From assembly GCA_034506255.1 (NCBI GenBank), contig JAPDPX010000008.1, positions 1-64,000 on the forward strand: 64,000 bases of DNA, given 5' to 3'. Position 1 is the first letter of the stretch. Each line of letters opens with the position of its first letter. The position numbers and the translations under genes were made by a program. Of the stretch, positions 1 to 9,134 are shown piece by piece. Under the pieces are notes generated by a model. It was not told where the DNA came from. It did no database searches and saw only the letters and a program-made list of their open reading frames with translations. This stretch comes from a candidate division KSB1 bacterium (GTDB lineage Bacteria; Zhuqueibacterota; Zhuqueibacteria; Zhuqueibacterales; Zhuqueibacteraceae).

Positions 1-308
1 CGACCATCCCATCACCCAGATCGCCGCGCTGCTTCCGCAAAACTGGCGCACGCCGACTTCTTGAGATTGGGCCCTGCCCCAGTCGCACGAGGCTTGATGA
101 TTTGATATTTCCTGCCACCAGCGTATTCTCCCCCGCTGTCGCTCGTTCGCTGCAATACTGCTCCCTGTCCGGAGAGGGCCGATCTATCCCGGCCACAGTG
201 TTGTTGGCTGAATTGCCATTCGTTTGCCATTTCCGGCTGGTCGCCACAAAAGCGCGCGCTGAAAAAAGTTCAAAAATATCTCTTACTGTGGCAAGCTTCA
301 AGATGGGT
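1..308. other. No recognisable gene at left edge
   Basis: This stretch lies downstream of the minus-strand gene that stops at 309. Several frames stay open, but none gives a protein I recognise, and none continues the sorting domain that the upstream gene seems to lack. I see no tRNA or clear terminator hairpin. Confidence 0.5.
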
Positions 309-1832
309 TCACCGGGTGGATACCACACTGAAGCGGACAGAATCAGTGAAAGGATTGGGAAACAAACTGAAGATCAGGGGAATTCTCGTATGCTGCCCTT
401 CACGACTTGAAGTAACGGAAGTCGCTATAACTTCACCCAACCTGCCATTTCTACTGACCTGTTGGGCAAAAATTCCCCAGCCGCTCCCTGTACCAATCTC
501 ATACCAAGTAACGATGCAACCGCCATTACCATCTGATGAAATTCTATGACTCCTTTCAGAATCAGGCCGCAAAGTAACTGCAATATCATCATCCCAAATT
601 TGATTTCCATTATGATCCAAAGATTGCGCATAAAGATCTCCTTTTTGTGCCCGTCCATCTCGCCAAACAACAGTTATTTTCCTGTTACTTCCAAGACAGG
701 TTTGCTTGATTGCTCTTGCAGCAGGATATGTGCTTACGGGTCGGCCTCCATATTCAAAACGCAACTCTCCATTGAAAGTGATGCGCTGTACATGAACATT
801 ATCATAGGGTGTGGAGAGGGTGCGATAAACGATAGCAACATCCTGTCGGTCATTGACAATAACTTCGGGTGTGAAGGTTTGTTGATAAGCCGAATCCGTA
901 ATGGCAATGCCTTCCACCGGCCACAGGCTAACCCCGGCATGGTTGTAGCGAAAGGCACGGGTTCTGTAAATTGGTCCTTTGGGCGGCCTGTAGGCTATTT
1001 GTTCGTGGGCAACCCAAAAGAAACCGCCACTGTTGTCACTCGCCAGAGCCCCCCAAATTCCTATTGACATCGGTATTGGTGCAGACCATACAAATTGTCC
1101 TTTGCCATCTATGTGATGGATGACGATCCCACTGATTTGGGTATACGCAATAAAAAGACCACCCGCACTATCTGTGGCAACTTGAGTTCTAATATAATTG
1201 TAGGCATAATCTGCGAACTTTCTGCCATCTTGTTCCCACAAAAGTTGCCCATCTGCGGTGATTCGATTCCCAAACATTTCCTGCGCCCCATCGCCATTGC
1301 GATCTTCCGCCCAAAACACGAAAGCACCACCATTGCCATCGGCCAGCAAGGCGGTTGGCGTTTGCGAGGAATCGCTTTGGGTCGGCCGAATCGCCGAAGT
1401 TCCCCACAACAAAGTTCCGGTTGTATCCACGCGCTGCACCAAAGTTCGGGCTACAAATTTGCTGGCAAGGAAACGCGTATCGTAGAAGAGCACGATAGCC
1501 GTGCCCTCGCCTCCGTAGGTGAGAAAAAATGGGGTGGACTGATCGAATTCTCCGCTGGCCAAGGGAATTCCGGTTTCCGGGAAGGACTTGTAGCCATAAC
1601 GATTCAAGTGCTGCATGCGCAGAAGCCGGCGATTGCCCACGGTACCGGTTTCCCAAACAATGAAACAGCCACCACAGCCGTCAATGCAAATTTCCGGATT
1701 GATTCCACCACCGGCGACTTTGAGGTTTTGGGAGGGATTGCTGGACCACTGCGCAACGCCTCGTTGTTGCTCGGCATCAACTCCGAACAGGATGAACAGC
1801 AGTAACATGCTGGCAAAGCGAAAGTTTCTCAT
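309..1832 (-). CDS. Secreted repeat protein with truncated T9SS sorting domain
   Basis: Start chosen at the ATG at 1832, which opens a hydrophobic signal peptide (MRNFRFASMLLLFILFG); the longest frame would add ten non-signal residues. The mature part is built of imperfect repeats around DGNGG-(A/G)-x-(F/V)-x-W followed by about 20 residues and a LW motif, a pattern common in exported proteins of FCB bacteria and suggesting a beta-propeller-like fold. The C-terminus begins a type A sorting signal (LFPNPFTDSVRFSV) but stops after a few residues, where about 60 more are expected. The gene is visibly more AT-rich than its neighbours. Exact function is unknown; export through the general secretory route is likely, but T9SS recognition is doubtful given the truncation. 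Confidence 0.7.
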   Translation of the reverse strand: MRNFRFASMLLLFILFGVDAEQQRGVAQWSSNPSQNLKVAGGGINPEICIDGCGGCFIVWETGTVGNRRLLRMQHLNRYGYKSFPETGIPLASGEFDQSTPFFLTYGGEGTAIVLFYDTRFLASKFVARTLVQRVDTTGTLLWGTSAIRPTQSDSSQTPTALLADGNGGAFVFWAEDRNGDGAQEMFGNRITADGQLLWEQDGRKFADYAYNYIRTQVATDSAGGLFIAYTQISGIVIHHIDGKGQFVWSAPIPMSIGIWGALASDNSGGFFWVAHEQIAYRPPKGPIYRTRAFRYNHAGVSLWPVEGIAITDSAYQQTFTPEVIVNDRQDVAIVYRTLSTPYDNVHVQRITFNGELRFEYGGRPVSTYPAARAIKQTCLGSNRKITVVWRDGRAQKGDLYAQSLDHNGNQIWDDDIAVTLRPDSERSHRISSDGNGGCIVTWYEIGTGSGWGIFAQQVSRNGRLGEVIATSVTSSREGQHTRIPLIFSLFPNPFTDSVRFSVVSTR

Positions 1833-1860
1833 GGCCGACTTTCCTCTCAATTCCAAAAAC

Positions 1861-1905
1861 AAAAAGCCCGGGCGTACCCATTTTGATCAGGGTACACCCG
1901 GGCTT
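1861..1905 (-). terminator. Terminator-like hairpin in the leader of the 309-1832 gene
   Basis: A 16-bp stem with one mismatch (1864-1879 pairing with 1890-1905, 10-nt loop) is followed on the minus strand by a T-rich run, the shape of a Rho-independent terminator. It sits only about 30 nt upstream of the ATG at 1832 and points into that gene, so it either ends an upstream transcript or acts as an attenuator. Confidence 0.6.
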
Positions 1906-2297
1906 GGCGATTTTCTGCGGCGTATGGCAGGTCACACCCGGCCGGCCTTGGCCGTGCAACTTGTCCCTTCCCATTTTCCTGCCAGCAGGCTCAGCCCGCT
2001 GCTCCGGCTTGGTCAAAGCTCTTGCCGGCGGCGCGCAGGAAGACTAGCAAAGCAGCGCGAGAATGTCAAGCCTTATTTTTGCCGGTTGGTTTCGCAAAGA
2101 TAGCGCGCCGTTATCCTCCCTGCCAGATGAGAGGGCACCGGCCCCCTCCTCACAGCCTCACGAAACAGTTTTTCAGTTGTTTTCCCGGGCTTTTCACTTG
2201 CGAGGGAGGATTTTTTTCTTGTTTGTCGCTTTGCGGCGTTGCGGTGCAGGCACTGAGACACTCCCCGAGATTTCATGGCAGGTCCTCCGGCATGTGA
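1906..2297. other. Non-coding gap between two minus-strand genes
   Basis: No convincing gene. The long plus-strand frame that starts here is a shadow of the large minus-strand gene that follows. Confidence 0.5.
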
Positions 2298-2333
2298 AAC
2301 AAAAACGCCACTGGTGCAAGACCAGTGGCGTTT
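2298..2333 (-). terminator. Rho-independent terminator after the large T9SS protein gene
   Basis: A perfect 13-bp stem (2303-2315 with 2321-2333) and 5-nt loop, followed on the minus strand by TTTGTTTC. It lies 35 nt past the stop codon at 2369. Confidence 0.85.
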
Positions 2334-2368
2334 CGATTGCGGCAATTTCCGGCGGATCGTGCGCGGGC

Positions 2369-5300
2369 CTATTTTTGCAAAACCATTTTGCGCACCTGAG
2401 TGTGCCGGCCAGCGGTGATTTTGTACAGATAGATGCCGGTCGCTACAAGCCGCCCGGCCTCATCGCGGCCATCCCACCCCGCGCGGTGATAGCCCGCCGG
2501 TTGCGCTGTCTGATTCACCAGGGTGCGCACCTTGCGGCCGAGCTGGTCATAGATCACCAGCGTCACCACCGCGGCTTCGGGCAGGTTGTAGCGAATGCTG
2601 GTTTCGGGATTGAAGGGGTTGGGGAAGTTCTGCAGCAGCTCGAACTTCTCCGGCACCAGCGCGATGGCGCCGGCTTGCTTGGAGACGAATTCCGGCTTGC
2701 CAACCAGCAGCTTCAGTCGCTTTTGCAGCGGCTGGCTGCTGCTGTGAAATGTGTATTCAGCTTTCGTCCGCAGGTTTTGAGCGAGGCCCAGCGCTTCATC
2801 GATCAGATACACCTCGACGTTTGCAGGGAAGTCGCCGACCAGGGTGAAATGCAGGCGCACCTCACGCCGGGTTTGATTGGTTGCCACTTCGAAGTCCCAC
2901 ACTTGGTCAGCGTCGTGGCTGGCGCGGAAATCCGTGCAGAAATTCTCAGCCGGCTGCCGCCATTCCGGATGCGGGAACGAGACGGCGACATAGTCGCCGA
3001 TCACGGGCGGTTCCGCCATTTCCGTGGCATCGTAGCCGATATCAGCCGACCGGCGGATGCCTGCCCAGTTGAACTGATCCTGAACTTCGCCGGCGCGTGC
3101 ACTGATTTGCACCGCCCATTCACCAGCCTGCCATGCCATGGCTGGCGTCTTCACTTTGCCGAGGCGACCGGGCACGGCCACCGGCTGCACGATCAAACGC
3201 AAGGGTGCAGAGGTCGAAACGCCCTGGCCGCGTGTGACATAGATGGCATAGCCGCGCCAGGGATCCATCACGTCGGAGAAGGTCCACTGCCGCTCGAATG
3301 ACCACAAACTCACGGTGTCCTTGTCGGCGTTGATCAGGCGCAGCGAGCGCTTGTGCACCGGGAAATTGAAAGGCGTGGCAATCAGGTTCCAGCCTTCGTA
3401 CATCGTCAGAGTGTCCGGGCATACAGTGCGCCGGGTTTGTCCCGGGCCGCCGTCGAACACCGTGTTTTGTTTGCGCGTGATTGCGAAGAAGGCCCGGCCG
3501 GGTGTGAACGTCCGCGCTTTGGTGCCTTCCTGCCAGCGCGTAGCCGGCGGATTCTGCGGCAGGTAGTCGAACAGCCGCCATTGCTTGGCATCGTAGTCGC
3601 CCAGATCATCCTTCAGGACATTGATGGCGTTGCCGTCATCTAGATCATAGGGAATCGAGATCAACTGATAGCTGGTGGTGGAATCGCCGGAAACCAGCGG
3701 CACGGGCCGGCCGTCGGAGTCGATACGGAAATCGCCCTCGCCGATGACGCGCGTGCGGATGGGATACCAGGTATTTTCCGCGGAAGAACTGCCACTGCGA
3801 CAGTCGTTGCCATTAATCGGGCCGTAGCCCAGGTTGGGTCCGTTGTAAGCCCCGGCCACTTTGTCACGCGCCACGGCACGGAACTCGATACCGCGGCGGG
3901 TGACGCCGGCAAGCGGAATAGTGAAGCGGAAGGTGTCGGTCCGGCTCACACGCAAAGCCGGCACCGGCGGCGCTTCTGTGGCGGCACCGCCCAGACGGTA
4001 ATGCACCCATACGGTGTCGACGCCCGAAAGACTGTCAGTCACCACCAGCCGGTCGAGGAAATCCTGGCCGATCAGTGCGACGTTGTTGCTGAGGGATTTG
4101 ACGCGGCGGATCTCCGGCGCGCACATGTCGAAGCGATAGTGCGCCGCGGAGTAATTATTCGGATTGACATTGCCGGCGGAATCCGCCACCCAAACATACA
4201 GGCTGTCATCACCACAGAGATCCGTGGAGTTGAACAACACCGAGAATCTCGCCGAGTCGTTGGCCACGCGCGTCAGCACGGCCTCGCCCTGGGCTTCGAT
4301 TTGGCTGGCGGGCGGCGTTTTGAATTTCCAGAAGACGCGGGCGGCATCGCGGGCATTGGCCGGCAATTTAAAGGAGAATCGCAAGAGCTGGCCGGCGCCA
4401 AACCAGGTGGAAGATTGAATCTCGGTTGAAAGGACGCCATTGATGATGTGCCGCTTCCAGGGTCCATTTGAATTGCTGGTGGGGCGGCCGGCGCTGGTGG
4501 TATCGAACCAGAAGGGCCGGTTCGCTTCCGCTGGCCAGCGATAGGCACTGGCATGGCCGGAATTGCCGGCTTTGTCGACCAGCCAGACATAGACATACCA
4601 ATTGCCCTGCCCCAGTCGCCGTAACTTGCTGAGTGAGAGATTGACGCAAGTGAGGGAGGAAACGGTGTCGTTGGTCGCCAGGCGATAGTAACCGCCATTG
4701 GTTGTGTCTGTGGCAGAGGCGGGGCGGGTGTTGGGATCGCGCACAAAACGCCAGCGGATTTCCGCTATATTGCGGCCATCCTGCACCTGCCAGCAGAAAG
4801 GTATGCTGCCGCCATTGAGGTAGTAGGGAAAGCCGCCGGGCCAGGAGAAACCGCCGCCGAGATAGAAGTTCCTCAACACGGGCGCGCCGACATAATAGTA
4901 CAACGGGCTGTAGAAGGGGCTGTTGTTGTAGCCCGAAGTGCCGTTGGTGCCGTCCAGCCAGATCCAGCAATTGTTGCGACCGGCACTCACCACCCCGCGC
5001 AGCGGAATTTTGAAGCACAGGCTGCTGCCATTGATGATGGGCACGCCGCTGCCGGTGTAATCGGTCGGGCTTTGTGGCGGCACGTTGCCGGGAATGATTT
5101 TCCAGCGCACGAAGGCAACATTGGGCACCACGGTGGGCAGGCAGAGATAGAGGGTGTCGGCCGCCGCATAGCCGGGATAGCCACCGTAGAGATTCCAGTT
5201 CACGTTCACCGAGGTGATGGGCGGTGGCGGCTGCGGTGTCGGGCTGGCACTGCCTAGCATGGGCAGCGTGCGCTGGCCCCCGGCCAGGGTCAGATCATTG

Positions 5301-6340
5301 CTGCGGAATTGCAGAAACGCCTGATACGATCTGACCTCGTTGGGCCGGAAGGTTACGCGCACGAGTTTGGTGTCGCCCGCGGCGATTTGCAAAGCTTTGG
5401 TGTCCGCCGTGAAGATTGACTCGTTCGAGCTGGTGATGCTGCTGATCGCCAGGGGGTCGGTAAACGTGCGCGCGCCTGCGCTGTCATTGATCACCTGCAC
5501 CGTGGCGGTGACGCTGGTGTTCACCTGCACGCGACCAAAGCGCAGGGTATCCGCGGGAATGAGCACCAGCCGCGGGCCGCGCGCCTGGCCGGTGAGCGCG
5601 ACACGCAGCGTGTCCCGCTGCAGGGTGGCACGCTGGAAATAAATCAGCAGGCGCCCCTGTGCCACACCCCGGCGCTGCGGCCGGAAGCGCAGGGTGAGCG
5701 TGATTCTCTCCCCCCGCCCCAGGATCACGTTGCTGCTGCCTTGCAACAGCGCGAAAGGAAGCGAGCCGCTGTTGAGATTGTAGCCGGTGATGGTGATGCT
5801 GCTGCAGCCGCCATTTTCAAGCACGATGCTGCTGTCCCGCGAGCTGCCGAAAGAGAGGGTGCCGAAAGCAACGGACTCGGAGCTGGTGCGCAGCAAGCCG
5901 CGCCGGTCGATGAACAACGTGGCCTTTTCATCGCGGCGGTTGCGCAGCGTGTCGCTGCTGGTTTCCGGCATGGTGAGGCCGGCTTTGCTTCTTGCTCCGG
6001 AGATCAGAAACGTGTATTCGCCATCGCCGCTGGAGGGAACGTCTTCGTTGATGTTGAAGCGGGCGAAAAAGGTGAGGCTGTCGACCCAGCGGCGGTCGAT
6101 CATTGGCAGATTGAGGGAATAGGGCTTGCTCAAACCGAATTTCGCCTGGGGCGTGACGGTGGTGTCCATGGTGGTGTCGAAGATCATTGTCATTTCGACC
6201 CTGGCGTTGCCGACACACGTCACGATTTGGTTGTCCACGCGAAAGGTCAGGCGGTCGAGACGCGGGGGATCTTGCGCCCGGCTGGCAAAGCTCAACAAGG
6301 CCGTCATGGCCGGGAGGAGGTAATGTAGCGATCGTTTCAT
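2369..6340 (-). CDS. Large secreted protein with choice-of-anchor-D domains and T9SS type A sorting domain
   Basis: The ATG at 6340 is preferred because it starts a signal peptide (MKRSLHYLLPAMTALLSFA) and has GAGG upstream; the protein is then 1323 aa. Residues about 157-250 and 262-370 look like ASPM/SPD-2/Hydin-type 'choice-of-anchor D' Ig-like domains (VAFGTLSFG..., DTLRFGRVQV...). Long Ig/FN3-like stretches follow. The last 90 residues are a classic T9SS type A sorting domain (NFPNPFNPETSIRY ... GIYLYKI ... KMVLQK). Its start overlaps the stop of the upstream gene (ATGA), implying coupled translation. Likely a cell-surface or secreted structural or adhesive protein; ligand unknown. Confidence 0.85.
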   Translation of the reverse strand: MKRSLHYLLPAMTALLSFASRAQDPPRLDRLTFRVDNQIVTCVGNARVEMTMIFDTTMDTTVTPQAKFGLSKPYSLNLPMIDRRWVDSLTFFARFNINEDVPSSGDGEYTFLISGARSKAGLTMPETSSDTLRNRRDEKATLFIDRRGLLRTSSESVAFGTLSFGSSRDSSIVLENGGCSSITITGYNLNSGSLPFALLQGSSNVILGRGERITLTLRFRPQRRGVAQGRLLIYFQRATLQRDTLRVALTGQARGPRLVLIPADTLRFGRVQVNTSVTATVQVINDSAGARTFTDPLAISSITSSNESIFTADTKALQIAAGDTKLVRVTFRPNEVRSYQAFLQFRSNDLTLAGGQRTLPMLGSASPTPQPPPPITSVNVNWNLYGGYPGYAAADTLYLCLPTVVPNVAFVRWKIIPGNVPPQSPTDYTGSGVPIINGSSLCFKIPLRGVVSAGRNNCWIWLDGTNGTSGYNNSPFYSPLYYYVGAPVLRNFYLGGGFSWPGGFPYYLNGGSIPFCWQVQDGRNIAEIRWRFVRDPNTRPASATDTTNGGYYRLATNDTVSSLTCVNLSLSKLRRLGQGNWYVYVWLVDKAGNSGHASAYRWPAEANRPFWFDTTSAGRPTSNSNGPWKRHIINGVLSTEIQSSTWFGAGQLLRFSFKLPANARDAARVFWKFKTPPASQIEAQGEAVLTRVANDSARFSVLFNSTDLCGDDSLYVWVADSAGNVNPNNYSAAHYRFDMCAPEIRRVKSLSNNVALIGQDFLDRLVVTDSLSGVDTVWVHYRLGGAATEAPPVPALRVSRTDTFRFTIPLAGVTRRGIEFRAVARDKVAGAYNGPNLGYGPINGNDCRSGSSSAENTWYPIRTRVIGEGDFRIDSDGRPVPLVSGDSTTSYQLISIPYDLDDGNAINVLKDDLGDYDAKQWRLFDYLPQNPPATRWQEGTKARTFTPGRAFFAITRKQNTVFDGGPGQTRRTVCPDTLTMYEGWNLIATPFNFPVHKRSLRLINADKDTVSLWSFERQWTFSDVMDPWRGYAIYVTRGQGVSTSAPLRLIVQPVAVPGRLGKVKTPAMAWQAGEWAVQISARAGEVQDQFNWAGIRRSADIGYDATEMAEPPVIGDYVAVSFPHPEWRQPAENFCTDFRASHDADQVWDFEVATNQTRREVRLHFTLVGDFPANVEVYLIDEALGLAQNLRTKAEYTFHSSSQPLQKRLKLLVGKPEFVSKQAGAIALVPEKFELLQNFPNPFNPETSIRYNLPEAAVVTLVIYDQLGRKVRTLVNQTAQPAGYHRAGWDGRDEAGRLVATGIYLYKITAGRHTQVRKMVLQK

Positions 6341-6948
6341 GTTGTGAACCTCATTCGTGATGTTGAATCGCATGATGCAGTGCTGTGTGTTCGAAGCGTG
6401 AACATCCCAATCTGCGCAGTTGAATGGGCGCAGGCAAGATTGCAAGGGCCGGGCGCGGCGGTGGTGACACCGAGCAACCGGTGCACCAGGATGGGCATGT
6501 GCTGCGCCAGTTCGACGAGCGTGCCGAAGAAATCTTCGCGCACACTCCCCACGGTCAGACCGCTGGCCACATGCACGAGGCGAATTTCGAGCGCGTAGGC
6601 CATGCCGGTCTTTTGCAGACGGCCCACGGCGACAACCTGGACACCGAGTGCGCGCCCGATTTTGGGCACTTCCTGTTCCTCGGCCAGCGAATCGCCGGGA
6701 AATGCGCTGCGCGCTGCCGCCACCGCGGTGAGTGGCAGGCAGTGAAACAAGGCGAGTTGCTCCAGCTCTGCGTGCAAACGCTCATTGAGTCGGGCGAGCG
6801 CTTCCGCCTGCTGCTCTTTCTCCGTGAGAAAGCCGAGCACGGCCAGGCGGGGTGGCCGCGGCGGCGCTGTTTGTGCCGGCGCGCCGGTGGCGGTGAGCAG
6901 GCAGGCTGCACACAGGAGAACAATGATCCGAATGGCTCCGCGCTTCAT
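6337..6948 (-). CDS. CsgG/FlgO-like envelope protein, paralogue of the next gene
   Basis: Start set at the ATG at 6948, which opens a signal peptide (MKRGAIRIIVLLCAACLL); 203 aa. The core (RLAVLGF ... IGRALGVQVVAVGRLQK ... VHVASG) matches the fold of CsgG/FlgO/LpoB-type proteins and aligns with the protein at 7308-8111, including the end (MPILVHRLLGV against IPTLTRRLVG). The last 45 or so residues, after LLGV, look unlike a folded protein and may be translated former intergenic DNA. The stop overlaps the next ATG (ATGA). Role probably in outer-membrane or periplasmic assembly; specific substrate unknown. Confidence 0.65.
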   Translation of the reverse strand: MKRGAIRIIVLLCAACLLTATGAPAQTAPPRPPRLAVLGFLTEKEQQAEALARLNERLHAELEQLALFHCLPLTAVAAARSAFPGDSLAEEQEVPKIGRALGVQVVAVGRLQKTGMAYALEIRLVHVASGLTVGSVREDFFGTLVELAQHMPILVHRLLGVTTAAPGPCNLACAHSTAQIGMFTLRTHSTASCDSTSRMRFTT

Positions 6949-7307
6949 GCTGCTGATTCCTGTTTGGGTCAGTGGCCTGCGCTTCCCTGCGGGAGTGATA
7001 ATGATGCGATTCTTCACGACAGCAGTCGCTTCCAAACGACTGCGGCCGCAATCGGCAAAGCAGGTGCCAGTCAGGCCGGCGGTGCCAGCCGGTGTTGCGC
7101 CTTCTGCCGGCGCTGTTGCCCGGTTGCCGGCAGTTGGAATCAGCGATGCTATATCATTTGATTTCAAGGAACGTGGACGCGCTGGCGCGGCTGTCGCGGG
7201 CTGCCGTCCTGCGCGTCATGTGCTTGTTTGCCGGTCCTGCCATGTGCGGGCGTGAAACAACTGTCAAGCGCTGAAGCAGCGGGTTTGCCGGCAGGCCATC
7301 ATGCTGC
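6949..7307. other. Intergenic spacer, no gene seen
   Basis: About 360 nt between two related minus-strand genes. The frames present are shadows or short and unsupported. It presumably holds the promoter of the 203-aa protein, but no strong -35/-10 pair stands out. Confidence 0.4.
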
Positions 7308-8111
7308 TCATGGAAAAGTGGGTGGGGAAGGCAAGGTGCCGGGAGTGGTACCGCCAGTGCCGCCATTGCCGTTGTTGTTGTTGTCTTTGCCCATGGCGGT
7401 GGCCGCGAAAATGCCCGCGCCCACTCCGACCGCCAGCAGTCCCGCAACCAGCAGCGTCTTACCCGACCTGCTCTTGCTGCTGTCCGGCGCCGGCTCAGCG
7501 GCTGGTGGCGCAGTTTGAGTGGGGGCAGTGTTTTCAACTGCGGTCACTTCCTGTGATGACTCTGCGGTTTGCGCGGGCTGCCTGGTTGCGCTGCCGGCAG
7601 AGGGGGTGCCGACCAGCCGCCTGGTTAATGTCGGAATGCGGGCCTCGAGTTTCTTGAAGTCTCCATCGACTTCATCTTTGACCTTTTGCACGATCTGGCC
7701 GCTTTTCACATGCACGATTTGCACTTCAATAAAGTAAAGCGGGCCAATGCGATTGATCGTGCCATTGACGATCAGCTTGACGCCCAGCTTCCTGCCTGCC
7801 TCGATGGCACATTCCACCGTGCTGCATCCACTTTCCAGCAGGGAAGTGCCTGCCAGTCCGGCCATCACCTGGTCCTTGTCGAGCAATTCGAACATGCCGG
7901 TGGTTTGCAATTCCTGGCGCAACCGGTCGGTGATTTTGCCGGCATCCGCCACGGAGATGCGGCCGCTGGGCTCGAGATCCAGAACCGCGAGCGAGTAGAC
8001 ACGACCCTCCGGGTCTGCGCCCTCCCCTGCGGGTGCAGCCAGTGCCAGATCCTGTAACACGATTGTCAAAATGAACGCCGGCAGCAGGATCACGCTGATC
8101 ACTTTTTTCAT
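7308..8111 (-). CDS. CsgG/FlgO-like envelope protein with C-terminal membrane segment
   Basis: The ATG at 8111 has GGAG nine bases upstream and begins a signal peptide (MKKVISVILLPAFILTIVL); 267 aa. Residues about 35-165 carry the CsgG/FlgO-like module (LAVLDLEPSG ... LRQELQTTGMFELLDKDQ ... KLGVKLIVNGTINRIG ... VHVKSGQIV), a fold that senses or assembles envelope components. A proline/alanine/glutamine-rich linker follows, then a hydrophobic segment (LLVAGLLAVGVGAGIFAA) and a low-complexity Asn/Gly/Thr/Pro tail. Such proteins in FCB bacteria are often annotated as CsgG/HfaB- or DUF2380-like. It is a paralogue of the downstream 203-aa protein. Confidence 0.7.
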   Translation of the reverse strand: MKKVISVILLPAFILTIVLQDLALAAPAGEGADPEGRVYSLAVLDLEPSGRISVADAGKITDRLRQELQTTGMFELLDKDQVMAGLAGTSLLESGCSTVECAIEAGRKLGVKLIVNGTINRIGPLYFIEVQIVHVKSGQIVQKVKDEVDGDFKKLEARIPTLTRRLVGTPSAGSATRQPAQTAESSQEVTAVENTAPTQTAPPAAEPAPDSSKSRSGKTLLVAGLLAVGVGAGIFAATAMGKDNNNNGNGGTGGTTPGTLPSPPTFP

Positions 8112-8285
8112 ACGCACATGCTCCATGAACCGATATTCTGTTTCGCAATGAAAAAACGCGGATGCCGTGTTTTTGCAATCCGGGGTTAGAATACCGGCAC
8201 TTGTTTGAAAATGCGTGCGCTGAAGAGCGTTTTTGTGAGGCGGGCAAAACAGAAGGTGGGGCGGGCCGGCAGCCGGCGGGCAGGG

Positions 8286-8960
8286 TCAGGCGTGATCGAC
8301 CAGAATCGAATCCGCCAGCTCCTTGCCGAGGTGATGGCTCTGGCCCTTGATCTGAATGTGCAGCGGGCCGTTGAAGGGTGCGACGTCGAGAATCAGGATT
8401 TCGGTCTGCGGGAAGATGCCGATTTGCGCCAAATAGCGCAGGCGCTCGGGGTCGTGATCGGAGACCATGCGCACGATCACGCGCTGCTCGGGCCGGCTTT
8501 GGGAGAGGGCGAAACAGTTGAGGCGGGGCAGCACACCGTCTTTGGAGGGAATGGGCGAGCCATGGGGATCGACCGTGGGTTGGCCCAGCGCCTCAGCCAT
8601 TTTGTCTTCGAATTCCTCGGAGATGAAGTGTTCAAGCTGCTCGGCTTCGTCGTGCACCTTGTCCCAACTATAGCCCATGGCCTGCGCGAGATAAAGTTCG
8701 AGCAGGCGGTGATGGCGAATGACCTCCAGCGCGATTTTCTCACCAGTGGCGGTCAACGACACGCCCTGGTAGGGGGAATACTCCACCAGCTTCATGTCAT
8801 CGAGCTTCTTCAGCATGCCGGTCACTGAAGCTTGTGCCACACCCATGCGGCTGGCAATCGCCGAGGTGGAAACCTTGGCATCATTGGCCTGCAGGACATG
8901 GATGGTCTTGAGATAGTCTTCAATCGCCTGTGTGGTGAAGCTTTTTTTCTTCCTGGTCAT
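8286..8960 (-). CDS. DtxR/MntR-family metal-dependent transcriptional regulator
   Basis: 224 aa from the ATG at 8960, the usual DtxR length. Domains in order: winged helix-turn-helix (residues 8-70; SAIASRMGVAQASVTGMLKKL is the recognition region), a metal-binding and dimerisation domain (71-140, with RHHRLLE and the HDEAEQLEHFIS signature) and a C-terminal FeoA/SH3-like domain (about 150-224). Family members bind Fe(II) or Mn(II) and repress metal uptake genes. No obvious metal transporter lies next to it, so the regulon is not local. Divergent from the phosphofructokinase gene. The N-terminal extension to 9095 is rejected because residues before MTRKKK match nothing in the family. Confidence 0.9.
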   Translation of the reverse strand: MTRKKKSFTTQAIEDYLKTIHVLQANDAKVSTSAIASRMGVAQASVTGMLKKLDDMKLVEYSPYQGVSLTATGEKIALEVIRHHRLLELYLAQAMGYSWDKVHDEAEQLEHFISEEFEDKMAEALGQPTVDPHGSPIPSKDGVLPRLNCFALSQSRPEQRVIVRMVSDHDPERLRYLAQIGIFPQTEILILDVAPFNGPLHIQIKGQSHHLGKELADSILVDHA

Positions 8961-9134
8961 GGTTTTTCGCTCGCGCGGGCTGGTTGACTGCAGCGGTTTC
9001 TCATTGGGGACGGCGCAAAGTAACAAGTCAGGCGCGATTATCCAAGAGAAAATTGCGAGATTTTTGCTTGCTTTTGGCCGCCTGGTGCGGCACATTTGGC
9101 CATTTGATCAGTGATTCGAAAAAGGAGTTGCCGC

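Noticed and set aside
2063..3301. Plus-strand ORF of 412 codons
   Set aside because: Antisense to the T9SS protein gene; no ribosome-binding site or recognisable domain.
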